A stretch of 64,000 nucleotides of DNA from contig MU858079.1 in assembly GCA_033297075.1 (NCBI GenBank), positions 220,096 through 284,095 on the forward strand, given 5' to 3'. The notes under the pieces were generated by a model. That model was not told the DNA's origin. It was given only the letters and a program-made list of their open reading frames with translations, and did not search any database. Positions 34,187 through 44,496 of this stretch are shown here, in pieces (the stretch's first letter is position 1; each line of letters opens with the position of its first letter). This DNA comes from Rhypophila decipiens (Eukaryota; Ascomycota; Sordariomycetes; Sordariales; Naviculisporaceae). The translations under genes were made by a program, and so were the position numbers.

Positions 34187-34420
34187 GGGCTTGGTGGCCC
34201 AGTGGTTAAATTCTGCCTCTCGCTCCGCCGCCGCCGGCCTTCGAGGAGCTCCGAGAGCTCGTGGGTTCTAGTTCAACTTGAGCCCCGTTCCCCCCAATTA
34301 ATTATAGTAAAGGTCGTAATGGACTTTTGGGCAAAGCCCCTTCCAAGGGGCCTTGCGCTTTTGCCATTCTTTACTAATTTTTGGTCCTCGAATCCTAACT
34401 TGAAGTGAAAGGATTGTAAT
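34187..34420 (+). mobile_element. tRNA-derived SINE-like element
   Basis: The first ~99 bases are tRNA-like. GGGCTTG at 34187 can pair with TTGAGCCC at 34278-34285 (two wobble pairs). A perfect polymerase III A box, TGGCCCAGTGG, sits at 34195-34205, and a degenerate B box, GGTTCTAGTTC, at 34264-34274. CTCTCG and CGAGAG between them can form another stem. The interval between the boxes is longer than in most simple tRNAs, the B box lacks the canonical GGTTCGA, and no clean anticodon arm can be drawn, so it is not a functional tRNA. About 130 bases of unrelated sequence follow, with a hairpin (GCCCCTTccAAGGGGC, 34336-34351). This layout (tRNA head plus unrelated body) is that of fungal SINEs. 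No second copy, target-site duplication or clear tail repeat was found, so the 3' boundary is approximate. Confidence 0.5.
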
Positions 34421-35432
34421 AGGTAAGTAATACGTAGTCAGAGCTGCACACCCAATATCTTTCACGTCAATAATGGATTACAGAACTCGGCATCTCAAGT
34501 TGTTCGTCAAGATGACAACACGAATAGCTTACAGGTCCGGTACTCTTAACTAGAATCTGATTGACAAACTCATCCATCCTCGACTTTTTCTTATATTTGT
34601 CCTGTGTACACACCGAAAATGGTATGTCGTTGCAGCCTGTCCTCTGATTGGTCAGAGCTATTTGTCATCACCCAAATCTCGGGTCATGATTGGTCAGCCC
34701 AGTATACTTCCCTGCACTAACACTTATACCGTCCTTCTGAACCCACTTCTCACTGATGGTCTCCAGTCTTCAAATCGAATCAAGATGAACAGAGATTTTC
34801 GGCCATTCAGCTTAGACTTTACACTGATCCTCTGGATTGGTGATTTTGGATTTCCATAATGTTTGGCGACCAATGAATCACGCCGTAGATGATGAGCAGC
34901 AGTTGCGGGGAAAATGTTGCCTACAAACTGAAGGAACGTGATAAATAGTGGCAGACTCAAAGGTCAGGTCGCATAAATAAAAAGATAAAATGGGAGAGAG
35001 AAGAAATATATCTATGTTTCATGGTCCCATCTGGTACCAACCAGCCTTTCTTTATATGTCAGTATGATACAAGTGCACGACATGCTGAAAAGCCCCCGTT
35101 ATTTGCGGCGTGCGTACCTAGTTCTAGAGGACCTGAGTTGTGTGGCCATCGAAGCTTTCCTGCGCAAGCTTTGCTTGATGAAACACATCGACGCGCTTTG
35201 TTCGTGCCTGCATCTGTGACTGCTGGTTTCGCAAAGGCTTCCAAGTTGACACGGAGCTGGCAAAACAATGACGTTAGCACAAAATCGGATTTTCAGTTGG
35301 CACATAAAATTTGTCTTAACTTGGCTTTGCTCACACCACCGACCATATAACATGACGGCCTGCCTGTACTAGAGCTCGCGCCACTGCATTTTCTTGTATC
35401 ATGCACAGCCGAGGTGGAAGCTTCTGCTTAGA
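34421..35432. other. Intergenic
   Basis: No gene recognised. The segment lies between the SINE-like element and the end of a minus-strand hypothetical gene. Short ORFs only. Confidence 0.45.
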
Positions 35433-35849
35433 TTATCCCTCATCGTCTCCATAGTACGCCTCCTCATCCTTCAAAAAAGCGAGGATGGCGACATAGCGAA
35501 GGACCCTCTCTTCCTTGTTTGCCATGTCAGGTTGTCGAAAGAGCGAGCACAGATGAAGTCTTGTGTGAAGAACAGATTTGCCGTCGCCAATGACGCTCTT
35601 CATCTGCGGGGTAAACCAGGAGTGACTGTCTCGGCAGGTTCGGCGGTTGTGAGGAGCCAAGGGTGAGGCAGAGGCAGTGTAGGGATGGCCTGTTTGTAGG
35701 CGGCGGTAGCGAGCTGGGTAACTGCTGCGAATAAAACGCGCTCCTCGAGGAGGAACCCTTTGAGTCGTGGTTTCGGCATCTTGGGGGTAATTGGCAGAGC
35801 TGCTTAGCGAGCTACATATACTGTCGTCGGTATCGGTGGCGGACTGCAT
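35433..35849 (-). CDS. Possible small hypothetical protein, 138 residues
   Basis: Single open frame from ATG 35849 to a stop at 35433. The N-terminus is Ser/Asp/Thr-rich (TDTDDSICSSLSSS) and the middle Arg/Tyr/Pro-rich; the C-terminus is KEERVLRYVAILAFLKDEEAYYGDD-like, mixed helical and acidic. No domain, signal peptide or membrane span is recognised. It lies next to two other small disordered hypothetical genes and has a C-rich coding strand, which is the main argument for a real gene. An intron could also be hidden, since other frames in the middle remain open for about 40 codons. Uncertain. Confidence 0.32.
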   Translation of the reverse strand: MQSATDTDDSICSSLSSSANYPQDAETTTQRVPPRGARFIRSSYPARYRRLQTGHPYTASASPLAPHNRRTCRDSHSWFTPQMKSVIGDGKSVLHTRLHLCSLFRQPDMANKEERVLRYVAILAFLKDEEAYYGDDEG

Positions 35850-36842
35850 TGTGTGCGGTTTGCGATTTGCATGGGAAAAGTTTAGCTAAGGTTTGAGGAT
35901 CGGAATAAACGGCATTGAGTGTGTAGGAAAACGGCCGGAGAGGTTTGCTTTTTGAGGTTGGTTGACTTGGTAGCGCGAGAAAAGTAGTTGACCTGTTGTG
36001 TAGCCAAAACGGTTGCTGCAGTGAGGGACGGGACAATTGATCTTGCATGAAACGATGACTCGAAAGGAAAGCGGGAAAGAGTGTAGGAAATGAGCCCCAC
36101 GAGGGGGTTTCATGTTTGTTTGCTGGTCGTGTGAGTTGTCCTGATGCTCTTCGATCCCAAGGCTGGAAACTGAGATAAGATCTTGGGATGGATTGATGGC
36201 GGGGCAGAACACGAACAGATAACGCGCCGTTTTTCAAGGGGATCGGCTTTTCAATGGCGTCTTTTTTGGATCAGTGGGAGGCAAATTTCAACACAGATGG
36301 TCCACTCGATTGCCGCTCGGTAGGAGATAGCGAGGTCAACGAACCCAGCAAGGCCAAATCACGCGAATGGCACATGTTGGAATTGTATGGGTCTCTACTG
36401 TCCGAATTCGCTCTAATTAAGTTCTTTGTAATGAACTAGGCATGTCTGGTAGGCCCATGCTCCATGGTACCTTGATGTTGCTGCTTGACCATGATGTGAC
36501 TGGACTGTCCTTATAAAGGGTACACGTTGACTAGCTGCTACCTACTACATGAATCATGAAATCCCAGTATTTCTTTTTTACTTTCTCACATTTATACCTT
36601 GCACTGGCCGTAAATAGGCCCCTAGCGCCGAAAAGACATACTCCTTCTGGTCCTCAGCACCTCAAACAGATCTCGCGGGCAGGGTATCTTTTAACAAAGA
36701 ACAGACACACAATACTATAAATGACTGTGTGCTTCAGCTGTTGTTCTCACTATTAGTACACAAATCCAAGAGCTGTGGTGATAACAAACAAATATGCTCA
36801 GAATGGCTTACCAGACTGGGCGATGGATCCCGGCTGTTGCAT
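35850..36842. other. Intergenic between two minus-strand hypothetical genes
   Basis: Probable leader and promoter of the minus-strand ORF at 35433-35849 (the 141-codon minus-strand frame at 35812-36237 is probably leader read-through) and the 3' flank of the gene at 36843. Nothing else recognised. Confidence 0.4.
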
Positions 36843-37448
36843 TTAAATCCTCAGATCCTCGATGGAGACGGTAGAGTCAGAGCCAGGCACCTGTTCGGTA
36901 TCTGTGCACGAGTCGGGCATCTCGATATCGGTATCTCGGTTCTGGTCGTCTTGTTCGACGCGGTAACTTTGGGTTGAAGTAACGGCAGGGCGGGTCGGAA
37001 GATGGTGCTCAAGGTTGGAAGTGTCTTCGTAAATGATGAACGATAACTGTTCCTTTTGTTCGATGGTGCTGGCATGCCATCGACCATGGTGCTCGCCATG
37101 ATTGGGAGCCATGTAGCCAACGCCAACGACAAATGAACCCACTGCCATGGATGGGCTGCAGTTGCGACCAGGGCGAGTCCTATTCTTTTCATCGCCATTC
37201 CTAGGATCTTTGGGAGCAGATGCGCTCAGAGTATAGTGGCTCCGGAACAAATTTTGGTAATGTCGAGCCTTGGTGGCCCGCTCCTGCTTCTGAGCTTCTG
37301 TAGTTTTGCTCAGGACTGCCCTACAGTGGTCCAGGAACGGTGTGTCGGTGTAGCGAATATGTATTGCAGGAGTGATTTCTTGTAAAGGCTGGCGGGATGG
37401 GTCGCCAGGATTGAGGCCGCCATTGAACGAAGGCTGGCTGAAGTCCAT
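36843..37448 (-). CDS. Hypothetical disordered protein, 201 residues
   Basis: Starts at ATG 37448 in a good fungal context (ccaacATGGA) and is uninterrupted to 36843. The sequence is polar: an N-terminal Pro/Gly/Asn-rich part, a basic helical segment around residues 50-70 with QERATKARHYQNLFRSH, a short hydrophobic Gly/Val run (MAVGSFVVGVGYMAP) near 100-115, and an acidic, Thr/Ser/Asp-rich tail ending SIEDLRI. No known domain is recognised. The gene upstream on the other strand (38512) starts about 1.06 kb away, making a divergent pair, and has ERARKAKIAQEILRTNH at a comparable place. Real gene likely; function unknown. Confidence 0.6.
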   Translation of the reverse strand: MDFSQPSFNGGLNPGDPSRQPLQEITPAIHIRYTDTPFLDHCRAVLSKTTEAQKQERATKARHYQNLFRSHYTLSASAPKDPRNGDEKNRTRPGRNCSPSMAVGSFVVGVGYMAPNHGEHHGRWHASTIEQKEQLSFIIYEDTSNLEHHLPTRPAVTSTQSYRVEQDDQNRDTDIEMPDSCTDTEQVPGSDSTVSIEDLRI

Positions 37449-38511
37449 GTTGGCGCATTAACTGCAGACGCAAGATTTGATTGCTTGGCTCTTTTCGGCG
37501 CGAGAAGTTGAAGATCGTTGGACGAACACGGTTGGGTTCGGGACGCGAGGGCGCAAATGAGGCAGGGAATCGCAAAAAGTGCGGTGTTGAACCGTCAAAC
37601 TTGGCCTTTTCGTTTCGGAGATGGGTTTTCGTCCACCTTCGAGGGACGAGAAACGCGAAACCTTTATAGGGTGATGCAATTTTTGGGTTTCCGTAAGTTG
37701 GGCGAAACCGTACCCTTTGTGAGTTGTGGCTACGGAGGGGCAGGTCAGGGTCATTGGATTTGATCAGTCGCGGTATCTAGCTTGATCTGATGTAGTGTTG
37801 AGGGAAGCTGCCGAAAGCAGGGTGATTCGCGACACTTTGAAGATCAGATGGAATACCACAAGCCCTCGCGCACTGAGCAGATCACCCACCATCCTCAACA
37901 AATTTCCTCTTAGGCCCAGTAAGTTGCCACAACCGTTCTGTTAGGTGAATTCTTTTCCCTCCTCTTCCTTTTTTTTTGGCTTGACTGTTTGGAGGGGATT
38001 GATCTTCCATCTCGAAAGTCAACATCTCCCATGTGATCACCGGCCCCTGAGCTCTTGTGGATCGGGATCTCGTCCCAGACTATTTCATCTGAGACCTTCC
38101 TCCATCACTATCCCGTGCTTCTGTGACGTTGATCTCTTGGAGAATCCATCTAATATTCTGACAGAAAAGTTCCCCCATTTTCTCGCTATTGTCCCCCCTT
38201 TTTTATTGTGCCAGTGATTTGGCTCCTGGAGCTGATGCTGGGTGATTGTCAGCCACCACACGCTAGTATATCTAGGCCACCCATGAATTTCTAACGCTCT
38301 TCCTCGGGTTCAACAACCTTTCGCCTTGGCTGCTTACTCGTCTCAACCTAACTTTGACGACACACGTCCAGGAATCATGACTTCAACTTCAAAGCTCTTC
38401 CCCAAGACCACTTTATTCTTCAATTGTTAGTCTTGTCGCCCTGGGCTCAATCACTAGAGTATTTTGCACCATCCTTCATCCACACTCCGATCCCGAGTCA
38501 ACCAAACCATA
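37449..38511. other. Shared promoter region of a divergent gene pair
   Basis: About 1.06 kb between the starts of the minus-strand gene (37448) and the plus-strand gene (38512). It is pyrimidine-rich towards 38512, probably a long leader. No obvious TATA box or repeat. Confidence 0.5.
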
Positions 38512-39294
38512 ATGGCCGGTGCCAACTTCAAGCCGTTTGCCACCCGGGACCTGCACAATTCTTCATTCCTGGACAGTCCGTCGACCATGTCTGCGGCTCA
38601 CCATCAACGTGCCTTTGAAACAAGCCGCCGCCCATTCATTGTCCGGGGTCGGCAAGCCCTCGCAGAGGACCCGTTTGTTGGCCCTAGCATGCCTTCCTTT
38701 GCAACCGAGAGCGAAAAAGAACGGGCAAGGAAGGCAAAGATTGCCCAGGAAATCCTTCGGACCAATCACCAGATGGGCACAATCCTCTGGAAGCCAGGAA
38801 TGGGTATTCATGGAGACAGCGGCATCAACCGAGACACGGCAGCCGGTATTGCCACTCGAGAGCAGGAAACTACCCGGATGCCTCTCACGGACGACAAATT
38901 CTACACTCCTCCCAATCGCCAAAGGAGAGGACATTACCCCACGTCTTCCAACGCCTGCACGAGAGGTTCCTCCTCTTGCCACCAGAACAGTCTTGGCTCG
39001 GCCAGTGAGTTTTCGCCTGGTGAAGGGTTCTCACGTAGGGAAAGGCTCACGGAGCTGGATACAAGCTCTGCAACCTGCCACAGCACCCCAAGAGATGGAC
39101 ACGAATCCTATCACGAGGCCGTCGATGTGCTGGACAGCCTGGATGGCAGCACGTTCGTGCCAAGTGACTTCACGGAGTGTTCCCCCGAGTCTGACGGCAG
39201 CTCACTTTCCTCAGAGACAGCATGGGAAGTGGCCTTACAGTTGGACGAAGAGGAAAGGCGTCTCATGGCAGCACTCAGAAGCCGTCAATTTTGA
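38512..39294 (+). CDS. Hypothetical disordered protein, 260 residues
   Basis: ATG 38512 (accataATGGCC) is the first in-frame ATG of this frame and gives 260 residues. The protein is Ser/Arg/Glu-rich, with SEKERARKAKIAQEILRTNH at about 71-90, GTILWKPGMGIHGDSG immediately after, then a Ser/Thr-rich middle and a short predicted C-terminal helix (AWEVALQLDEEERRLMAALRS). No catalytic domain, signal peptide or membrane span is seen. Codon choice is even and start context good. The resemblance of its basic motif to that of the divergent neighbour at 36843 suggests either relatedness or a shared binding helix. Function unknown. Confidence 0.62.
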   Translation: MAGANFKPFATRDLHNSSFLDSPSTMSAAHHQRAFETSRRPFIVRGRQALAEDPFVGPSMPSFATESEKERARKAKIAQEILRTNHQMGTILWKPGMGIHGDSGINRDTAAGIATREQETTRMPLTDDKFYTPPNRQRRGHYPTSSNACTRGSSSCHQNSLGSASEFSPGEGFSRRERLTELDTSSATCHSTPRDGHESYHEAVDVLDSLDGSTFVPSDFTECSPESDGSSLSSETAWEVALQLDEEERRLMAALRSRQF

Positions 39295-40169
39295 GATGAA
39301 GGGTTTTTAATGGATGGCTCGGCTTGTTCACGCATCACTGCAAAAAGTGCCATCTATCCACCGCTGTACGCAGAGGATAGAAGGGGCAAGCCAACTAATT
39401 TGTCCCTTCTGTCAACCCAGCCTTCGACTCTCGACATCGACTCTCAAGTCTGCTGTTATGTGGGTTTCGTTTATCTTCTCCGGCTTAGGCTATTACGCGG
39501 TTCAGTGACTGCCTTATCAGTCTGGAGCAGAAGCTCATGATATTTCGAGATCTAGAGAAAAATGGGATAATAGCAGAACCAGGTTGATGAGCATTTAGCA
39601 TTTATTCAGGATATACATTAGGTACATATCCATGGCTGTCAGCATTCTCATAATAGACTAATCAAAATAAAACATTTCCACGAGTTATCAAGTCACTGCT
39701 TTTTCGTCGATGATTACCTAACCTACCCGGTGAAGTGGACGTTTCGTTTGGCGGGAATAAGGTACCTGAGACTGCCCTGGACGGTGGGCTTCCACAAGGT
39801 GGGACAGGTTATCCGGCCATAACGAATGAGCACCCATATATACTTCACAGTTGAATCCGTCGTCACCGGCCACCGCACATTAGAAGTACCAACACATAAA
39901 ATGTGACACCGTCAGCGTCCCATTCTCGCCAAAATTACCCCATCTGTACATACACACGGCGACGCCACCTGCAGCATGCCGGCCGGCCTCCAGGATTCCT
40001 CCAATGTTCCAAGCACTGCATGACCCCGCTGCTGACGAGAAGAAACCGTACCGGCCTTTATCGCTGTCCCTGACCTCTCCCCTGTTCCCCAACTATTGCG
40101 TGCTCAACGACCTGAATGACGACTTTTACTTGAAGCCAATAGCCCTCATACTTCTACAGCAAGGCTACG
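39295..40169. other. Intergenic
   Basis: 3' flank of the hypothetical gene and promoter of the sulfotransferase-like gene. The 63-codon frame at 40004-40195 overlaps the start region and looks like leader sequence. Nothing else recognised. Confidence 0.45.
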
Positions 40170-41288
40170 ATGGGTGCACAGCCAAGAGTCCCTAGACCGG
40201 GAACCAAGTTCCGAGTGATCGGGGCTGGAATTTATGTACCTTTTCTTTTTGTCACGCCATCACCACTATGTCTTCCAGTCCTGTTTGGATTCTTGAGATG
40301 TACAGATAGAGCAAACCCACTGACCTTACCACGACGCTTGCCACCATGACATCAAAGGTCCCGCACCGGAACCAAGACATTTCGAGATGCCATGGAAATC
40401 CTCCTCGACGGGCCGCCGCATGATTCGGGAATCCAGTCACTGGGAGGTCCGGTCCGGGAGCAAAAGTTGTGGTTGGAGATTATGGAACTTGCTCCACGGG
40501 CAAAGACTCTTCCAGAGCAGTGAGTTTATTTTTTTCGACTTGGTTGGCTTCTACGGGTGATGGAGAGGAGCATCACATCGCAGACACAAACTGACATTTG
40601 TGGAAATATTCACTGAACAGGAAAAAGCTGGATTACCTCATTGCCGAGGTCCTGGATGGGTACACGTGCACTTCAGACAGTAAGTGAGACATACACTCAC
40701 TCTGTTTGTCAAGAACTCGCTTGCGAATGGGCATAGCTGACCATTGCATATCCCTAAATTATAGTCCCAGCAGTCCTCCTAACCCCTGAAATCCTCCGCG
40801 TCTACCCCGACGCCATAGTCATCGCCACAACCCGCGATCCAGCCCCTTGGTATGAGTCCGTCTTATTCATGAAGAGCATGACCTCGAAGTGGTACATACC
40901 TTTCATCGTCTTCTGGATCCCCGGGGCCAACAACCTGCCCAAATGGGATCGCCTCCGCCAACGCATGACGCTCTGGCGAATGGGCTACGCAGAATTCGAA
41001 TCAGAGACGTGCCTGGCCGACCATGAGGCTCACCTCCGCAGCGTGATTCCTCCGGAGAAGCTGTTTTGGTTCCGCCCTAAGGAAGGGTGGGAACCGCTTT
41101 GCGAGATACTTGGTGTTGAGGTCCCGAAGGACAAGCCGTTTCCTCATAGTAACTCGAAGGAAGATGCTAGTCGGGTGGTTCGACAGATTGTTGTTACGGG
41201 CTTGGTTATGTGGACTGGTGTGATTGGCGCTGCGGGATGCGTTTCCTGGCTTGCTTGGAATGGCTGGGGCAGGTTTATGATAGGATGA
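40170..41288 (+). CDS. P-loop sulfotransferase-like protein (Sulfotransfer_4 type), with an unresolved first junction
   Basis: Exon 1 runs from ATG 40170 (MGAQPRV...KFRVIGAG) to about 40235. Exon 2 starts near 40358 with SRTGTKTFRDAMEILLDGP and ends at 40519. Exon 3 is 40621-40679 and exon 4 is 40765-41288; the last two introns are clean GTGAGT...CAG and GTAAGT...ATAG. VIGAG plus SRTGT forms the P-loop expected for PAPS or nucleotide binding; exon 4 has IVIATTRDPAPWYES, the 3'-phosphate-binding-type region, and WEPLCEILGVEVP. The C-terminus adds a hydrophobic segment (VTGLVMWTGVIGAAG) that could anchor it to a membrane. Fungal members are abundant, often mis-annotated as NAD-dependent epimerases, and have no proven substrate. 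The donor GTACCT at 40236 and acceptor at 40357 give phases that do not match (0 against 2); a phase-matched acceptor at 40376 would delete SRTGTK. The gene may be damaged or mis-sequenced there. Confidence 0.7.
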
Positions 41289-42059
41289 AATGATGGAAAT
41301 CTCACCGGGTAGCCTCCTTTTCTATCTCTGTGGAGGAAGCTTGAACATCTAGACCCTACGGACGCGGACTCACTTGTACGGGTTAGGCTCCTCCCTAGGT
41401 GTTTGGTGTCGACACAGTCGCGAATTAGGTATCGGATATCGCGCATGACAGACATTTGATATCGTTGCCAAGTAGTGTCTGGACCAGTAACCAGTTTGGT
41501 GATTTTCAGAGAATATCTAAATCAGAGAAATTGATTCCACATCAGGTTGGGCAGTCAACTTGGAATCATGATTAGTAACCGAGTAACACAACCTAAGAAC
41601 CAGAACTAAACCCTCAGCGGATCACCAATGATCCAACACTGTCGGAGTCTACACGTGTACTCCGTACGACCCGCCTGATTCCCGCCCCTAGACGTGTTCG
41701 GTAGTATGCTTGAGACGAACTGGTAATAATACGACGATCCCTGCAGGAGGCTATTTATCTGTCTCGCCACCACATTGGTTTGGTCGTCGCTTACACAAGG
41801 TACCTACATAGAGGTACATTAGCAGCTTGCTTGGCGCGTTGATCCTTGGCCATTCATCGACACTCTTTCCTCGGGGGTATATAAACGACTCGTCCCCATA
41901 CTCTGTTTGTCTGTCACTACCTCTGCTCCTTGTACTGATTCAACGGTCCCGACGTCAATCAGCCACTCAGACCTACTGATCGTGACTCTTCCCTGCCGAC
42001 CAGTTAAACATCCGTCTTCAACAGAGCTCACATCGAGCCCTGAAAAAAATCCAGTAGCA
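41289..42059. other. Intergenic with promoter of the nitroalkane-oxidase-like gene
   Basis: It contains one TACTCCGTA (41658-41666) and a TATA box at 41878. No gene recognised. The coding frame of the next gene is open upstream to 41907 but without an ATG. Confidence 0.5.
41878..41885 (+). promoter_or_regulatory. TATA box of the nitroalkane-oxidase-like gene
   Basis: TATATAAA, preceded by a G-run and followed by a CT-rich stretch, about 180 bases upstream of the ATG at 42060. This is one of the few canonical TATA boxes in the window that is placed sensibly before a gene. Confidence 0.5.
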
Positions 42060-43481
42060 ATGGACCCCACCAGCAGTACCGGCGGCATCTCATTCACGCC
42101 CTCCCCATCCGAACAAGCAACCCACATCAATGCCTCTCAGCTGGCAAAAGCCCTCCTCCTCCCTTCCCGGCAGAGCTACCTAGCCCACCCATTCCACGCC
42201 CAAGACCTCCGTTTCCAGGCCATACGCCCCTTTTACGCCCAAGCCACCTCCCTCGGCCTGCTAAAAGGCCAAGTCCACCCCCGACTAGGCGGTTCCGCTT
42301 CCTCCCTCGTCGAAGCTGCCATCCTGGTTGAAGAATTCTACAGCGTCGAACAATCCACCGCTCTGACGATTTTCGCCACGGGACTAGGGCTGACGCCGCT
42401 CAATATCGCCGCGGACCCTGTCAAGCATGCCGAGTTTATTGCCCCATTCTTGGAAGCAAAGGAAGGTTCGGCGCCGCTTGCGTCGCTTGTTTTTAGCGAA
42501 CCGGGGGGTGTTGCTAATGCCCTGGAGAAGGGCGGAAAGGGGTTCCAGACCACGGCTAGGTTCGACAAGGAGAGTGACGAGTGGGTTATTAATGGCGAGA
42601 AGATGTGGGCGACGAATTCTGCTGGGTGGGATTTTAAAGGCGCTGATTTGGCTTGTGTTGTTTGTCGGGATATCACCGAGGGTGATGATGGCCCGCAAGA
42701 CCCGGAACAAGACCCAAAGGAGAAGGTCATGATCATCCTTGTCAGCCGCGCGGATCTAGACAGAAACGGCGAAAAGAGCTTCGAGGTGATACGGCAGATC
42801 AATATGCCCGGCCACACGGCCGTCAGCGGGCCACATATTCGGTATAACAACGTCCGGGTGCCGGCCAAGAACGTCTTGTGCTCGCCGGGCCAAGGGGCGC
42901 AGGTGGCATTTGCGTCGTTTGACTTGAGCGCCGTGTTGGTTGCTGCCATGGGGGTGGGAATCATGCGAGCGGCGTTTGATGCGGCCATCAAGTTTGCCAA
43001 GAGTGATAGTAGAGGTGGTGCGGTTCCGCTGCTGGAGCGGCAGGCGTTTGCCGATTTGTTGTCGGGCGTCAAGATGACCGCCGAGGCGGCTAGGGCCTTG
43101 ACCTGGAAGGCGGCCTATGTGATGGAGCATGGGCCGGGCGATTACGATGCGAGGAGGGAGATTGCGCTGGCGGCCAAGGTCTGGTGTAGCGAGGCCGCGG
43201 TCAAGGCTGTTATGGATATTATTAATGCCGTTGGGGTGTAAGTACTTGCCTACTTGCCTATGTCTGTGGTGAACTACAGGAGAATGAGTTGCTGACTTTT
43301 TATGACCTGCAGAACTTCATACGATATCGAACAGCCCTTCGCCGAGCTCCTCAACAATGCCCTGGCCTTGCCCATCTTTGATGGTGGAAATGTTGGTATT
43401 CGGAGACGGCATCTGCAGCAGTTGATGCTCTCGCCGTCGTATGATGCTTGGGCTTCGACGTATGGACCGTCTACAGAGTAG
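42060..43481 (+). CDS. Nitroalkane-oxidase-like acyl-CoA-dehydrogenase-fold flavoprotein
   Basis: Exon 1 42060-43237, intron 43238-43312 (GTAAGT...CTGCAG, 75 nt), exon 2 43313-43481; 448 residues. The fold is that of FAD acyl-CoA dehydrogenases: FYSVEQSTALTIFATGLGL (93-111), ASLVFSEPGG (141-150), WVINGEKMWATNSAGWDFKGADLACVVCR (175-203), the FAD-contacting region AKSDSRGG and RQAFADLLSGVKM (328-339). The ending IFDGGNVGIRRR carries Asp 416 and Arg 423, in the places of the catalytic Asp and partner Arg of Fusarium nitroalkane oxidase, where true acyl-CoA dehydrogenases use a Glu. A Ser (SGPH, 256) corresponds to the flavin-site Ser of that enzyme. Predicted reaction: neutral nitroalkanes to aldehydes or ketones with release of nitrite and peroxide. 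No peroxisomal targeting signal is evident at the end (PSTE). Substrate remains an inference. Confidence 0.88.
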
Positions 43482-44496
43482 TAAGAAGACTTCCAGGTTT
43501 GAGAGTTGTGGCAGGCATAGAGTGAAGGGGCTTGATAGCAACGCTCAATGTTGAATGTTCTCCTCTCTGGCACAGGGTTGAGGAATTTAGCAAGACTGTC
43601 CCCTTTACTTTCGAGTTCCAGTTCCTCCACTTGATGCACTGAGATTCCAAATTACCCGAAACCATGATCAACGTCTCCTTTTCGGTCTGAAATGTTTCAT
43701 GGGATTTCGGGTGGGATACAGGACTAGAGTCTAGAAATAACCCGAAAGTTTGCAATGCCGCCATCAACGTTCGGTCCTGTTTTTTATTTTAGAGCTTCTG
43801 GTTGTTACAGAAAGGAAATTGCAGTTCATGGACAGCTGACGAAATGTTTCTAATGATGCAATTTATTTCAAGGAAACTAACTCGACGCTGTCATCATGTC
43901 GACTCATCGGGGAGACTCACCGAACCGATTACCCCTGACATTGTCAATTTCTCCAGAGCCTATGTCGCTTGAATAACCCTATTTTGTTCCAACTCTGGTG
44001 TCAGTCATGGCGTGACTAGATTTTGCCTTCATTGCATCCGCTATGACACTGTTCCCACCTGGTTCTGATGAAAGTTAACGTTCAGTAACGTACGTGATCA
44101 CGAGAGCTTAAACGACAAACATACCTACTTCAGACGACATGTTACAAACAAGTCCCTCTTCGATCCTTTCAGACAGCAAAGCAGAAAAGAAAGAATCTGC
44201 CGCAATTCCGACTTTCACACACAAACATTATTGATCAGCTGGCGGCCGTCTCTTTACCGTCTACACATTTGCATCTCCCTCATAGACGAGTGTTACTCTC
44301 ATTTATTTGCCAATTTCCTCTTTCATCTTCTTTGGACTTATTAGCTTCCTAAACGAGAAGCACAGCCCGTCACTTCTCACGCAATCACACACCACGAACG
44401 AAACTCTTCTGTTGCTCAAATTACTTCCCCCACAACTCTTTGCACCCCGCCCTTAAACAGCGCGCGCTCAAGCTCAACACTTCGACTTCATCGTCG
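43482..44496. other. Intergenic
   Basis: 3' flank of the nitroalkane-oxidase-like gene and a CT-rich leader before 44497. No gene, RNA or repeat recognised. Confidence 0.5.
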
